Assembly: GCA_963576475.1 (NCBI GenBank)
Contig: OY754964.1
Span: forward strand, 4,273,649 to 4,337,648
Origin: Molanna angustata
Taxonomy: Eukaryota > Arthropoda > Insecta > Trichoptera > Molannidae
DNA: 64,000 nt
Direction: 5' to 3'
In this document: positions 20,609-32,009 of the stretch, piece by piece
How positions within the stretch are numbered: position 1 is the stretch's first letter
How the letters are laid out: every line of letters begins with the position of its first letter
The notes under the pieces: model-generated
What the model was told of the DNA's origin: nothing
Databases searched by the model: none
What the model saw: only the letters and a program-made list of their open reading frames with translations
Position numbers and translations under genes: made by a program

Positions 20609-21653
20609 TCCAACTGTCGATTTGTTCAGGAGAACTTTGTTCTCTTAACATATCGACAATGTATCAAGCCAGAATACGCGAGAATTGTATGGAGAGGTCT
20701 ACTTTTTTCACGGCTTTTCCAACTTTGAAGTCAAAAAACACCAACTTAGAGGCTTCGCAGCATATATGTTCCATACACGGATTTACTCAGAATTCGGAGT
20801 AGAACATTTCGTGTGTCTGTGTGTGTGTGTGTGTGTCTGTGTGTCTGTGTGTGTGTGTGTGTGTGTGTGTCTGTGTGTATGTCTGTGTGTGTCCCCCCCC
20901 CCCCCTTATAACTTTTGATCCGCTCAATTTACAGAGCCCAAAATTTCAGAATATATAAACAGTTATAGGCCTACAAAACTTTTATACTCTGAATTTTGAA
21001 TTTTTGTTTCAGTCAGGGGTTATCAACTTTTGAATTTTTAATTTATTTTTCCATATATCTCAGAAACCATAAAAGCTAGAACGCTGAAAATTGGTACAAA
21101 CATAGACAAATACAAAATCTCAAATTAGTTTTTTCAAAAAAATTCCAGAGTTTCTCAAACATTTTTTATTAAGAAAAGTATTTTTTTTATGATAAATTTA
21201 TGAGTTTAACTGCCTATATTTCCGAATTTTTCAAAAATATCGAAAAAAGCCGAAACACCCCAACTAGATAATTTAATTTTCTATAAAAAATATAAACATT
21301 ATGTTAGCATATCTCAAACTTTTTTTAACAATTTTTATAAAAATTGAATTTAGTGACGACATTGCTTCATACAATTTGTATGTATGTCAGTCGCCTATAC
21401 ACAATATGTAAGAAGTTTTAATAGTTTGATAGGTACTTAATCTCCAAACATACATACAGAACCATCATGCTGTTTTCATATTCCGGGTAGAAAAACAGGA
21501 CTGACCTCCATACTGTCCTATCTTGACATACATACCAACATGTGTTAAAATTTTCAATAATTTGGATTTATGGGTTTATAGTTTGATTCTTATTCTTCAA
21601 CTATACATACTATCGCTATCGACAGTTGGATCTCATGTGTTACATGCAACTAG
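20609..21653 (+). mobile_element. HINE-like Helitron, tandem copy 1
   Basis: Starts TCCAACTGTCGATTTGTTC after an A and ends in the CATGT-GTT-ACATG hairpin and CAACTAG followed by T. The 5' end also carries the palindrome GAGAACTTTGTTCTC. The GT tract spans 20815-20890. Length is 1045 bp; no protein is encoded. Five bases (TATAA) separate it from copy 2. Confidence 0.85.
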
Positions 21654-21658
21654 TATAA

Positions 21659-22680
21659 TCCAACTGTCGATTTGTTCAGGAGAACTTTGTTCTCTTAACA
21701 TATCGACAATGTATCAAGCCAGAATACGCGAGAATTGTATGGAGAGGTCTACTTTTTTCACGGCTTTTCCATCTTTGAAGTCAAAAAACACCAACTTAGA
21801 GGCTTCGCAGCATATATGTTCCATACACGGATTTACTCAGAATTCGGAGTAGAACATTTCGTGTGTCTGTGTGTGTGTGTGTGTGTCTGTGTGTCTGTGT
21901 GTCTGTGTGTCCGTCCCCCCCTTATAACTTTTGATCCGCTCAATTTACAGAGCCTAAAATTTCAGAATATATAAACAGTTACAGGCCTACAAAACTTTTA
22001 TACTCGGAATTTTGAATTTTTGTTTTAGTCAGGGGTTATCAACTTTTGAATTTTTATTTTATTTTTCCATATATCTCAGAAACCATAAACGCAAGAACGC
22101 TGAAAATTGGTACAAACATAGACAAATACAAAACCTCAAATTAGTTTTTTCAAAAAAATTCCAGGGTTTCTCAAACATTTTTTATTAAGAAAAATATTTT
22201 TTTTATGATAAATTTATGAGTTTAACTGCCTATATTTCCAAAACTTTTACAATTATCGAAAAAAGCCGAAAAACCCCAACTAGATAATTTAATTTTCTAT
22301 AAAAAATATTAACATTGTAGAAGAAGATCTCAATTTTTTTTTAACAATTTTTTTAAAAATTGAATTTAGTGACGACATCGCTTCATACATTTTGTATGGC
22401 AGTCGCCTATACACAATATGTAAGAAGACTTAATAGTTTGATACTTCATCTCCAAATATACATACATACCATCATGCTATTTGCATATTCTGGGAAGGAA
22501 AAAGGATCTTCCTCCATACTATCCTATCTTGACATACATACCTACATATGTTGTATAGAAAACAAAATATCTGAAAATATTCAATAATTTGTATCTATGG
22601 GTTTATAGTTTGGTACATATTCTTCAACTATACATACTATCGCTATCGACAGTTGGATCTCATGTGTTACATGCAACTAG
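21659..22680 (+). mobile_element. HINE-like Helitron, tandem copy 2
   Basis: Same ends and internal order as copy 1; 1022 bp with a shorter GT tract (about 21861-21911). It joins copy 3 with no intervening base: CTAG is immediately followed by TCCAACTG. Confidence 0.85.
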
Positions 22681-23708
22681 TCCAACTGTCGATTTGTTCA
22701 GGAGAACTTTGTTCTCTTAACATATCGACAATGTATCAAGCCAGAATACGCGAGAATTGTATGGAGAGGTCTACTTTTTTCACGGCTTTTCCAACTTTGA
22801 AGTCAAAAAACACCAACTTAGAGGCTTCGCAGCATATATGTTCCGTACACGGATTTACTCAGAATTCGGAGTAGAACATTTCGTGTGTCTGTGTGTGTGT
22901 CTGTGTGTCTGTGTGTGTGTATGTCTGTGTGTGTGTGTGTCCGTCCCCCCCCTTATAACTTTTGATCCGCTCAATTTACAGAGCCTAAAATTTCAGAATA
23001 TATAAACAGTTACAGGCCTACAAAACTTTTATACTCGGAATTTGGAATTTTTGTTTCAGGCAGGGGTTATCAACTTTTGAATTTTTATTTTATTTTTCCC
23101 TATATCTCAGAAACCATAAAAGCTAGAACGCTGAAAATTGGTATAAACATAGACAAATACAAAATCTCAAATTAGTTTTTTCAAAAAAATTCTAGGATTT
23201 CTCAAACATTTTTTATTAAGAAAAGTATTTTTTTTATGATAAATTTATGAGTTTAACTGCCTATATTTCCATTTTTTTTTTAATATCGAAAAAAGCCGAA
23301 ACACCCCAACTAGATAATTTAATTTTATATAAAAAATATTAACATTGTAGCAGTACATCTCAAATTTTTTTTAACAATTTTTATAAAAATTGAATTTAGT
23401 GACGACATCGCTTCATACAATTTGTATGGTAGTCACCTATACACAATATCAAAGAAGACTTAATAGTTTGATACTTCATCTCTAAACATACAATATACAT
23501 ATACCATCATGCTGTTTTCATATTCCGGGTAGGAAAAAAAGACTGACCTCCATACTATCCTATCTTGACTACCTAGGTACATGTGTTGTATAGAAAACTA
23601 AATATCATAAAATAATAAATAATTTGTATTTATGGGTTTGGTACTTATTCTTCAACTATACATACTATCGCTGTCGACAGTTGGATCTCATGTGTTACAT
23701 GCAACTAG
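22681..23708 (+). mobile_element. HINE-like Helitron, tandem copy 3
   Basis: 1028 bp with the same termini. The GT tract is interrupted by CTGT and ATGT (22885-22942). The final CTAG is followed by T and then unrelated AT-rich DNA. Confidence 0.85.
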
Positions 23709-24059
23709 TGAATAAATAAACTCTATTGCAAAAATACAAAAAATACAAATTTTCAAACCACAATAGCTAGCGCAAGTGTGTTAATAATAATAAGTCTTAG
23801 CGCTTTCGCTCAACAAAACCAGAATTCCCAGAGCATTTAATGAAAATGCATTCAGGAACAAACTTTTTAAGAACTTGAGAGGGGTATAGTGGGAGAAGGT
23901 GAAAAATAGTACAACAAGGCCACTAGAGAGCTGTGATAAATATTGAGGTCGTAGGACCTGTTCCCACATATACCTCCCTTTACCGACAGCCAGCAGTAGA
24001 GACAATGAAACCCATAAATTTTATAATACTCAGGGGGGGGCCTCGAATCATGAAATTAT
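23709..24059. other. Nothing recognised
   Basis: A short minus-strand frame (23781-24005) has no known motif. No repeat termini seen. Confidence 0.35.
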
Positions 24060-24612
24060 ACAAAAGACAAATTAACACAATAATAACACAGAATTGAACA
24101 ACCTTATGACTTACCGTGTTCCCTCTAGGACAGTCTAAGACAACCCGACAAACTGATCTTTTCTATATTACAAATTATATAACAAATCACAGAAAACATT
24201 CTACCGTTCCTTGTATCTGCGAAACATTTAACAAAAATTTCAATAGTTTAGACATATTTCATACTCCGTATAGCAGTTATATGAATGAATTGATCCGAGA
24301 TAACAATAGATATATGTTTTACTTTCTTTTATCATTTGAATACAGTACAACTTAATTTGCTCTCCATCTTTTAGTTATCCTCTGACATTCCCCGTCACTT
24401 TCCTATCCCACTATCCTTAACCATCCTCTAATCATTATATCTTTACATTTTTTTATTTTCTGTTGTGTTAAATATAAATTACAGTGCATATATTTAATTG
24501 GATGGCAGGCCTAGCTATAGATTGTACCACTTATCATATAGGTATATATATTTTAATGAATGTAACCTGTTCATCTGTGTATACCCCCAATAAAATAAAC
24601 TGAATAAAATAA
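24060..24612 (+). pseudogene. LINE 3' end
   Basis: The frame 24116-24355 encodes QTDLFYITNYITNHRKHS, then VPCICETFNKNFNSLDIFH, resembling the extreme C-terminus of Jockey-like LINEs. A 250-bp AT-rich 3' UTR ends in AATAAAATAAACTGAATAAA. The 5' part is missing. Confidence 0.55.
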
Positions 24613-25130
24613 GTAATGAGAGAGATAAACGCACTTTAAGTTAGGTACAATTTATTAAGAATTTCAAAATATAAAATGATTTTTATGAAAGAAGTTAAAT
24701 ATTTCAGTTTAACAAAATGTAAATGGAAAGTTTCAATTCAATCTTGACAAAATGAAAATTTTTGATTCAACAACGCGACAATATCATTAAATTACCTACA
24801 TACATAATTTGAAATTTAAAATCCTATGTAAAATATCAATTAAAACAACCCATACATCAGTACATTTATCATCTTTAAGTTCATTCTCCAACAATCATCC
24901 GTCACACCGATGTTAATATAATGAAAACTAAAATGCTAAATTATCAAAAATAACTTATCATTCATCTCACGACTCAGTCATCCCTAACAATGCTAAATTC
25001 CCACCCAACTCTAGAGTAAATCTTTTAAACAACAAGATTGACTCGTCATCAGGTGAAAATTCTTCATCGTCGTAGATAATCTTTTAATTTTTACTACGTT
25101 GTCAGTCATTTCAATGATTCTCAAATCAGT
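24613..25130. other. Nothing recognised
   Basis: AT-rich DNA between two LINE fragments; no terminus, repeat or open frame worth calling. Confidence 0.4.
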
Positions 25131-25150
25131 GGTGAGGGCGGTGCGAGAAG

Positions 25151-25680
25151 GAAATAAAAAGAAGAATTACCATTTATAAAAATGCCTTAACAAGGCTGAA
25201 CAAGATCTGGAAATATCGAGATATTTCCAACTCCACCAAAATTAAAATCATGAAAACTCTCATCCTCCCGATATCTCTATATGTAGCCGAAACCTGGACA
25301 ATGAAGTCCCGTGATCGCGTTAGGATTGACGCATTTGAAATGTGGTGTTGGCGTCGCATGCTGAGGATTCCGTGGACTGCAAGAAGAACGAACGACTCGG
25401 TCCTTAAAGAGCTCAAAGTAAAAGAAAGATTACCTGCAGTATGCAGCAGCCGGGTATTGAGCTTCTTTGGACACATCGCCAGGAGAGAGCCGTGAAGTGT
25501 AGCAGGCAAAAGAATTAGAGTCCTGCGCGATGGTTTGACCAAATTACGGAGATGACCGAGAGTGACCTTCTTTCGGCGGTGCGAGCTGCGGAGGGCAGAG
25601 AGGACTGGAGGCGACTCGTTCTGTCCAATGGCGGCCACATAGATCACGACCCTCAGCATTGAGGAAACAAAGAAGAAGAA
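25151..25680 (+). pseudogene. RTE-type LINE polymerase C-terminal region
   Basis: The frame opens EIKRRITIYKNALTRLNK, continues LILPISLYVAETWTMKS and then AFEMWCWRRMLRIPWTARRT, followed by RVLSFFGHIARREP and a stop at 25493. Past a frameshift it continues to GREDWRRLVLSNGGHIDHD. This is the segment after the RT domain in a very common insect endonuclease-reverse transcriptase family. The endonuclease and RT core are absent (5' truncation), and the tail GAAGAAGAAGA is a short microsatellite typical of such elements. Confidence 0.8.
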
Positions 25681-25694
25681 GATCATCTAAATCC

Positions 25695-25915
25695 GACCAC
25701 CGCGCCGTGGCACAATTGGTAAGCTGTTCGGTTTCTGTGCGGGCGTCATGGATTCGATTCCCAGCAGAGGAGAAATTTATTTAAATTTATTTCTCACGCT
25801 TATATTGCTTCTCTGGGCTGGAAACACTGTTTAGTTGGAAGAAATTGCCGTGCCGCAATAAATTTGCCACTTGCGCAGGGTGCAAGGAAGTGCTTATTAT
25901 TTATTTATTTATTTA
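25695..25915 (+). mobile_element. tRNA-derived SINE, family S2, best copy
   Basis: A clear A box (GTGGCACAATTGGTAAGC) and B box (GGATTCGATTCCC) lead into AGCAGAGGAGAAATTTATTT, CTCTGGGCTGGAAACACTG and TTGCGCAGGGTGCAAG, ending in an ATTT-repeat tail. It lies directly 3' of a LINE end. Confidence 0.8.
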
Positions 25916-26164
25916 AATCTATGAGAAAATCATCAGTCTTCTGTTTTCAATTTAGCGACAGTAATTCTTAACCACATATCTGATTTCAATAATTCCTTTT
26001 TTCATAGGAAGAGACTACTTCATGGACAATCACACCTATTAATTATATCCAGTTTTGAACATTTTTTACTCGTGAGAAAAAAATAATCAAACTACTTAAT
26101 TTGCAAAGGCGTTTACAATCTGTATAACAAGTATTATTGTATAGGCGAATTGTATGACAGATAA

Positions 26165-26262
26165 ATACAAACCATCACGTCCTGTACTCCATGAGGTAGG
26201 CAGAGAGAACTGAAAGCCATGTTTTAACTATCTTGACACATATATTTACATATACCTACCTA
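26165..26262 (-). mobile_element. Solo LINE 3' tail, family L2
   Basis: The segment ACCATCACGTCCTG, then GAGGTAGGCAGAGAGAACTG and CTATCTTGACA, matches the sequence 3' of the L2 LINE fragments at 59925, 61437 and 31030, in the same minus orientation. No coding part remains. Confidence 0.5.
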
Positions 26263-26339
26263 CATCTTCAAACATTTCGTCAATTAAGCATAGATGCTTC
26301 TGATATAGGCGAAATAAATTGTTCGAGGCAGGTATATTT

Positions 26340-27041
26340 TTTTTTGCTATTTTTCTAAAAATATATATTTAGCCACAACAAACTCATATAAGTCGTTCTT
26401 TGCCAAAAACACAAGAATATGATTGGTGAAAAATATATCAAATTCTATGTATTAGTTTGCTTTAGGTAGAAGACAAAGACAATTAATTATCAAATCCACA
26501 ATTAACATCCCAACCATTAAACTTTCTGTCATGTCCGGCCAATGACAGGGCTAATGGGCGCCCCCAATGACCGGATATGTAACATATTATGTAGGTATAT
26601 CCATAATAGTTTGGTGAGCAAGGAAATCACTATGTCTATCATATCCGGTCTGTCCAAGGTTCTCATGTCTTCATTAGTGTAGGGATTTGCCCTTTGTGCT
26701 CGTGGAAGAAGAGCGAATAATAATATCGTAAGCTTCAGACATGTACAATGGGCCCTTAGAATTAATTATCTTTGAGTAAAGGGAAGATCTTTATATTGAC
26801 ATGACATAAAGACATTATTTTTCCTACTCACTCACATATATTGACATTATTTTTCCTACTCACTCTAAAATAGATGATTACAAAAAAATATATAATTATT
26901 TTTATATTTTGAACATTCATGAAGAAAAGAGATATCGTGAATATAATATAGCTTATTTAATTCATATTATAAGTAAATTAAGAAAAAAAATCATAATAAT
27001 ATAGATCGTACACAAGAGAGAATTCGCGGATCAGGGGGGCA
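26340..27041. other. Mostly unrecognised
   Basis: Contains CATGTCCGGCCAATGAC with an inverted relative CAATGACCGGATATG at 26526-26580, and a short duplication of GACATTATTTTTCCTACTCA at 26810-26870. Neither was assigned to a family. Confidence 0.4.
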
Positions 27042-27104
27042 AGTCTGGTTCAATCGGCGAAATCAAAACCCTCGTGACTACCCAAATCATGGATATAATT
27101 ATTA
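27042..27104 (+). mobile_element. Single arm of the foldback MITE seen at 1868
   Basis: AGTCTGGTTCAATCGGCGAA through GGATATAATTATT aligns with the left arm at 1868-1926. The second arm was not found nearby. Confidence 0.6.
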
Positions 27105-27224
27105 TACAATTATTAAGTAGACTGTCCTGTAGAAAATTAATTTCGGTGCGTTGCGAAATGGCTGATTGTACAACTTGTTCTACATTCCTCGAAGCAATAC
27201 CAATTCAAATCAAAACGAATTTAT

Positions 27225-27625
27225 CAAAAGAGCTAGTAATAACTGCTACAAAAACTCTCAATATAGTGCATACTATAATGTCAATCTCTCAGGCAGTATT
27301 CCACATTTTGATGTATTCACCGTTAGTGATAACTGCTACAAAAACTCTCTATATAGTACTATAATGTCAATCTCTCAGGCAGTATTCCACATTCTGATGT
27401 ATTCACCGTTAGTGATAACTGCTACAAAAACTCTCTATATAGTACTATAATGTCAATCTCTCAAGCAGTATTCCACATTCTGATGTACCTATTCACTACT
27501 AGTAATAACTGCTGCAAAAACTCTGTATATAGTAGGTACTATGTATGTCAATCTCTCAGGCAGTATCCCACATTCTGATGTATTCACTGCTTGTAAAAAC
27601 TGCTACAAAAACTCTCTATTTAGAT
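27225..27625. repeat. Minisatellite, 86-91 bp unit, about 5 copies
   Basis: Each unit contains AACTGCTACAAAAACTCT, AATGTCAATCTCTCAGGCAG and CACATTCTGATGTATTCAC. Units start at 27241, 27331, 27417, 27507 and 27598. The second and third are nearly identical; the outer ones have diverged. Confidence 0.9.
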
Positions 27626-27689
27626 ACATAGTGGCGTAAACTTATGTATTATTAATGTATTTAATTTTTGTAGATAGGTAGGTACCTTT

Positions 27690-27922
27690 TTTATTTTTTT
27701 TATTTTTATATTACATCTATTACTTCTCGGGCAACTCACACGTACTATGTCAAATACATATTTAACACGCACCCAAAAACAAGTTGGAGACTAACGATAT
27801 AAATCGTCTCACAGATCAAGACTGAAAACACAATTAAAACTGTATCCACCGGGAATGGAACCCGGGACCCTTGGATCAGCAGTCAGATACCTAACCAACT
27901 GAGCCACGATGGCCGACAATCA
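27690..27922 (-). mobile_element. tRNA-derived SINE, family S3
   Basis: Read on the minus strand: GTGGCTCAGTTGGTTAGG, GGGTTCCATTCCCGGTGG, then GTGAGACGATTTATATCG and the GTGCGTGTTAAATATG body. It is nearly full length, in opposite orientation to the copy at 19096. Confidence 0.8.
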
Positions 27923-27969
27923 TAGCATATAATATCAGTAACATCTAAAGTAATAAAGCAATCAAAATG

Positions 27970-28010
27970 TTAGTGTATGTGTGTGTGTATGTGTGTGTGT
28001 GTGTGTTTGT
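27970..28010. repeat. (TG)n microsatellite
   Basis: About 40 bp of TG repeat with two interruptions. Confidence 0.85.
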
Positions 28011-28899
28011 CTCACGCCTTCTGAAAAACCAAGAGCATCTAAAAATCTAATTTAAGTGCGAACATGTACCAGTATACCTGATGCAGTGTCACGCTAAAAA
28101 GAATGCGATAAAAATGCTGAATTTTAAAAATATTTAAATAATTATTTTTTTCATACAAAATTTTCCAAGTCATATCTGTCAAAAAAGTGTACATTTTGCA
28201 CGCAAATATCTGTTAGTTTAAAAGTTAGAAGTACGTATTTACACGAAGAAAATATATTTTCAAGTATAACTTAGCGTTTAAGTGAAAAACATGGTGAATA
28301 TTTTGTATAATTATAATGTTTAACTTATTTTTAAAGTAAGCGTTTTGTACATAAACGCCGCCATTTTAATATCTTTTCATACAATATTTCATTTTCCCAC
28401 CGAATGAATATGTTCTTGAAAATAATAAACCTTTGAAATAAATGTAATTATGAAATAATAAAATGAAACACAAGACATTACGGCAAGTTTTAAGACATAT
28501 ATTGTAAAAATGTGTTATTTATTAGTAAAGATATAGGCATAATAAAATTGCATAATTTGTAAATAATATTTGATTTTTCTGACAATTTTCATTTTTATGG
28601 CATCGAACAAACCAATGTAGGTACCTACATATTCAAAAAATGTATCCGAACCATTCGATATTACTTATGTGTTCGAATCGTTTCCATGGCTACAGAAAGA
28701 ATGTGATATTCAAATAAAATTTGTTAGGAATCGAATTTATTTAGAAGTTTGTTGTAGGTAGGTACCTACCTAATACTATTTACTTACAAATCAACAATAA
28801 TATACCTATACTGATTTCCTATAGGAAAATTATTTTATTTATTTATTTATCAACCGTTTGTCCGATTATAATGAAACTTTGGTGAATTGTCGAGCGTAT
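28011..28899. other. AT-rich stretch with nothing recognised
   Basis: Two GTAGGTAGGTACCTACC-type palindromes (28615 and 28755) of the kind common in moth genomes. No gene or transposon terminus seen. Confidence 0.4.
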
Positions 28900-29532
28900 G
28901 CCCAGGATGGTTTTTGGATTTAAACTTTTTTCTTATTCTTCTTCTTCTTCGTGTATTTGGTCGTTTTACCTATGAAGGGGGAGTATCCTGGGAATAGAAG
29001 GTCCGACTGTCCCTCCATCTCTTCACAGGTCTTCCAGGACGGGTTCTGCATATAAACTTTTTTCTTCTTTTTCTTCAACGTGTACTTGGTCATCTTACCT
29101 ATGAAGATGAACTATCCTGGGAGATGAAGGTCCAATTTTCCTTCCATCTCTTCGCAGGTTTCTGGATTTAAACTTTTTTCTTCTTCTTCTTCATCGTCTA
29201 TTTGGTCATTTTACCTTTGAAGGTGGACTAACCTGGGAGAAGAATGTCCAATTTTCCTTCCATCTCTTCGCAGGTATCTGGATTTTAACTTATTTCTTCT
29301 TCTTCTTCTTCATCGTGTATTTTTGCTCATTTTACCTATGAAGTTGGAGAATCCTGGGAGAAGAAGGTCCAACTGTCCTTCCATCTCTTCGCAGGTATCT
29401 GGGTTTAAACTTTTTTCTTCTTCTTCGTGTATTTAGTCATTTTACCTATTAAGTAGAGCATCCTGGGAAAAGAAGGTTCTTTCATCTCTTCGCGGTTCTT
29501 CCAGGATGGTTTCTGGATTTAAACTTTTCTTA
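28900..29532. repeat. Minisatellite A, about 114-132 bp unit, 5 copies
   Basis: Units run TTTAAACTTTTTTCTTC, a (TTC)n tract, GTCATTTTACCTATGAAG, ATCCTGGGAGAAGAAGGTCC and CCATCTCTTCGCAGG. They begin near 28921, 29053, 29169, 29285, 29406 and 29520 (partial). Length differences come mostly from the TTC tract. Confidence 0.85.
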
Positions 29533-29534
29533 AC

Positions 29535-29705
29535 CGACTGATGGGACGGGATGTAATGAAGGGAAGGGAGGCACTAAAGGGCCTGAAGGGACGGGAGGTA
29601 TAAAACTGCCTGAAGGGACGGAAGGTACTGAAGGGCCTGATGGGAAGGGACGTAATGAGGGATTAAAGGGACGGGAGGTACTGAAGGGCCTGAAGCGGCG
29701 GGTCC
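29535..29705. repeat. Minisatellite B, 27-bp GC-richer unit, about 6 copies
   Basis: Unit CTGAAGGGACGGGAGGTACT followed by GAAGGGC, strongly purine-rich on the plus strand and abutting minisatellite A. Confidence 0.85.
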
Positions 29706-30180
29706 TGGAGTCTAATTCTTTTTCTTCTTAATTTTATGTAGACCTTTAGGGCAGTTTTTATACAAACTATTTCTTTTATGTATACATTTGGGTCATTTTT
29801 TTATAAAAATTATTTCCTTTAGTCTAATTATTATTCTTCTTCATTTAAGTACGTAGACTTTTGGGAGAGTTTTAATACAAACTATTTCCAATAGTCTTAT
29901 TCATTTTCTTTTATGTAGACCTTTTGGTCAGTATTTATACAAACTATTTCCAATAGTCTAAATATTCTTCTTCTTCTTTTTTGTAGACCTTTGGGTGAGC
30001 TTTTATACAATCTATTTCCAATAGTCTAATTCTTCTATTAGGTATATGTATTTTTACTTATTTTATGTAGACCATTGGAATAGTTTTTTATACAAACTAT
30101 TTCTTATAGTCTTATACTTATTTTTCTCTTTTTTATTTAGTCTTTTGGGTTAGTTTAAAGTCTAATAGTCTATTGTGCAG
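29706..30180. repeat. Minisatellite C, about 62-75 bp or longer unit, 5-6 copies
   Basis: Units combine AGTCTAATTCTTCTTCTT, TTTATGTAGACCTTTGGG and TTTATACAAACTATTTCC. Divergence is moderate. Confidence 0.75.
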
Positions 30181-30960
30181 AAATATTAATAACGATATGC
30201 ACACTTGATGAAAATACATATGAAATAAATGGGATATGGGATGTGACGATATAACCTGCACTAGAATCTTTTCAATACTTTTGTTTAATTAAATTTAAAC
30301 CATTTATATCATCCTATTTTGAATAATTTTCAACACCTAATATTTAAAGAATGGGGGTTGTGGCCATTACTGAACTCTTCACAACATTTATATTCAAATT
30401 AAAAACTATTTACTATAGTTCAAGTCTTCTTCTTCTTCGTTAATGAAGACTTTCAGTCAAATTGAGCAAAAATATAATGCACACTTGATGAAAAAATATA
30501 AAAACGAATGGGATGTGACCAATACTAGATCTTTTCAGTACCTACGTTTGTTTAATCAAATTTTAACCACATCCCAACATCCAAAATTACTAAATTTTCA
30601 ATAGGTACACATTACAATTTGTTTTCGATGATAATATTTAAAAATGGGGGTTGTGGCCAAACCAATCTCTTTACAACGTTGATAAACAGTCATATTTAAA
30701 ACCATTACGCATAGTCCATGCGAGCAGAAATTGTATAAATATTATACTTCATTCACACTTTATAGCAATATATAAAAAAGAATGGGTTGTGGCCATCACT
30801 TGAACATTTTACAATACTTAAACTCAATCAAATTTCAAACCACTTTTCATAGTCTGATATTGCAAAATAATTGGGTGACAATATTATAAAAACGATTGCT
30901 TTTTCTTTCATAATTTTACATTCTTGGCCAACGGCGGGACATAAAAGCTAGTACATAATA
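30181..30960. repeat. Degenerate long-period repeat D, about 3 copies
   Basis: Each copy has GAATGGG-GTTGTGGCCA, a TTTACAAC-like block, CAAATTTAAACCA and CATAGTC; two also have GCACACTTGATGAAAA. Period is roughly 250-300 bp. Confidence 0.55.
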
Positions 30961-31477
30961 TTTAATCCTTCTCCGATCCTTTTTTCTTCCTTTTCTTTTC
31001 CGTCACAGGCAAACATACACTTATTGTATTTCGCATACAAACCATCACGCAATGTCCCTCACGGGGTAGGCAGAAAGAACGAACGCCATATATTATGCTT
31101 CTATATTGGAATAGATTTATGCGCCGTCTCATCATACATTTTCGTCTGTTCTTCACGTCTCAAAAAATTATGTCTTTCAGAATATCGTTTACATGGTCGT
31201 ACCCATCCCTTTCTTGGGCGGCCCCGTCATATCATTCCATTCCTGTCTATATTGTATATTTTTGTCGTTCTTCATTCATTCTTCCAAAGTAGCTAAAACA
31301 TCTCAATATGTTAACTTTAATTCTATTTTTAAAATATTGCTTCATCTTAGATTCCTTCCTTATTTCCTACCCTGTCATACATCGTTCTTTTACATATTCT
31401 TCTCGGCGATCTTCTGCCATGTCCAGGTTTCACTTGCATACTTCAATGTTGGCACTAAAATAGCGTTATGAATGGCA

Positions 31478-31685
31478 ATTTTTCTTCTTCTTCTTCTTCT
31501 TCAGCCTGTTTTCATCCATTCTTGGACATAGGCCTCCCCCTTGATCCTCCACAGCTCCATGTCTTGGGCACACTGCATCCATCTCCCTCCGGCACATTTC
31601 TTGATGTCATCAGACCACCTTGCCTGGGGTCTGCCGACACCTCTTCGGCTTGTTCTCGGTCGCCATTCTAAGATCTGCAATTTTT
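31478..31685 (-). pseudogene. RTE-type LINE 3' end nested in L2
   Basis: The minus strand reads VGRPQARWSDDIKKCAGGRW, then AQDMELWRIKGEAYVQEWMK and a stop, followed by a (GAA)n tail written as TTC repeats at 31481-31501. It is the same terminal domain as at 13830. Confidence 0.75.
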
Positions 31686-31842
31686 GCTTCCATTGATATA
31701 TTGTCTCCTTTACACACGAGTGCTTGCACTCTAGTAAAGGGTAAATATGTTTTGTCTTACTGTGAATCTTTTCTATATAGTTTGTTTGTTTTATATTTTG
31801 TATATGTTATTGTAAACTTAATAAAATAAAAAAAAATAAAAA
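31686..31842 (+). mobile_element. Short LINE 3' end nested in L2
   Basis: A stretch ending in TTAATAAAATAAAAAAAAAT lies between the nested RTE piece and resumed L2 sequence. It is probably a plus-strand 3' terminus with poly(A)-like tail; no coding motif remains. Confidence 0.4.
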
Positions 31843-32009
31843 TATTGCACATTCATAACTGGTAAAAGTGCTCCATTCACTCTGTTTCCTGCCAAAGCTC
31901 TATTTCGATCTCCTTGTAAGACCGTCCATTCCGCCCATGTCAGGTCGATATAATATTTTAATTTATAACCAAGTCGACTTATGGACAAAGAAATTTTCAT
32001 TTCCTTGGA

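Larger units (their letters stand above)
31030..31980 (-). pseudogene. LINE polymerase fragment, family L2, with nested insert
   Basis: The minus strand carries the 3' tail (GGGGTAGGCAGAAAGAACG at 31060), the region matching 61550-61770, and from 31842 to 31980 the segment ALAGNRVNGALLPVMNVQ. These align with the fuller L2 copy at 61437-62110. Positions 31478-31842 are a foreign insert, since the flanking sequence is continuous in the other copy. Frameshifts are numerous. Confidence 0.65.

Noticed and set aside
20578..23005. Repeated 70-109 codon frames in the tandem HINEs
   Set aside because: They run through repeat sequence and the GT tract, contain no domain, and recur only because the element is repeated.
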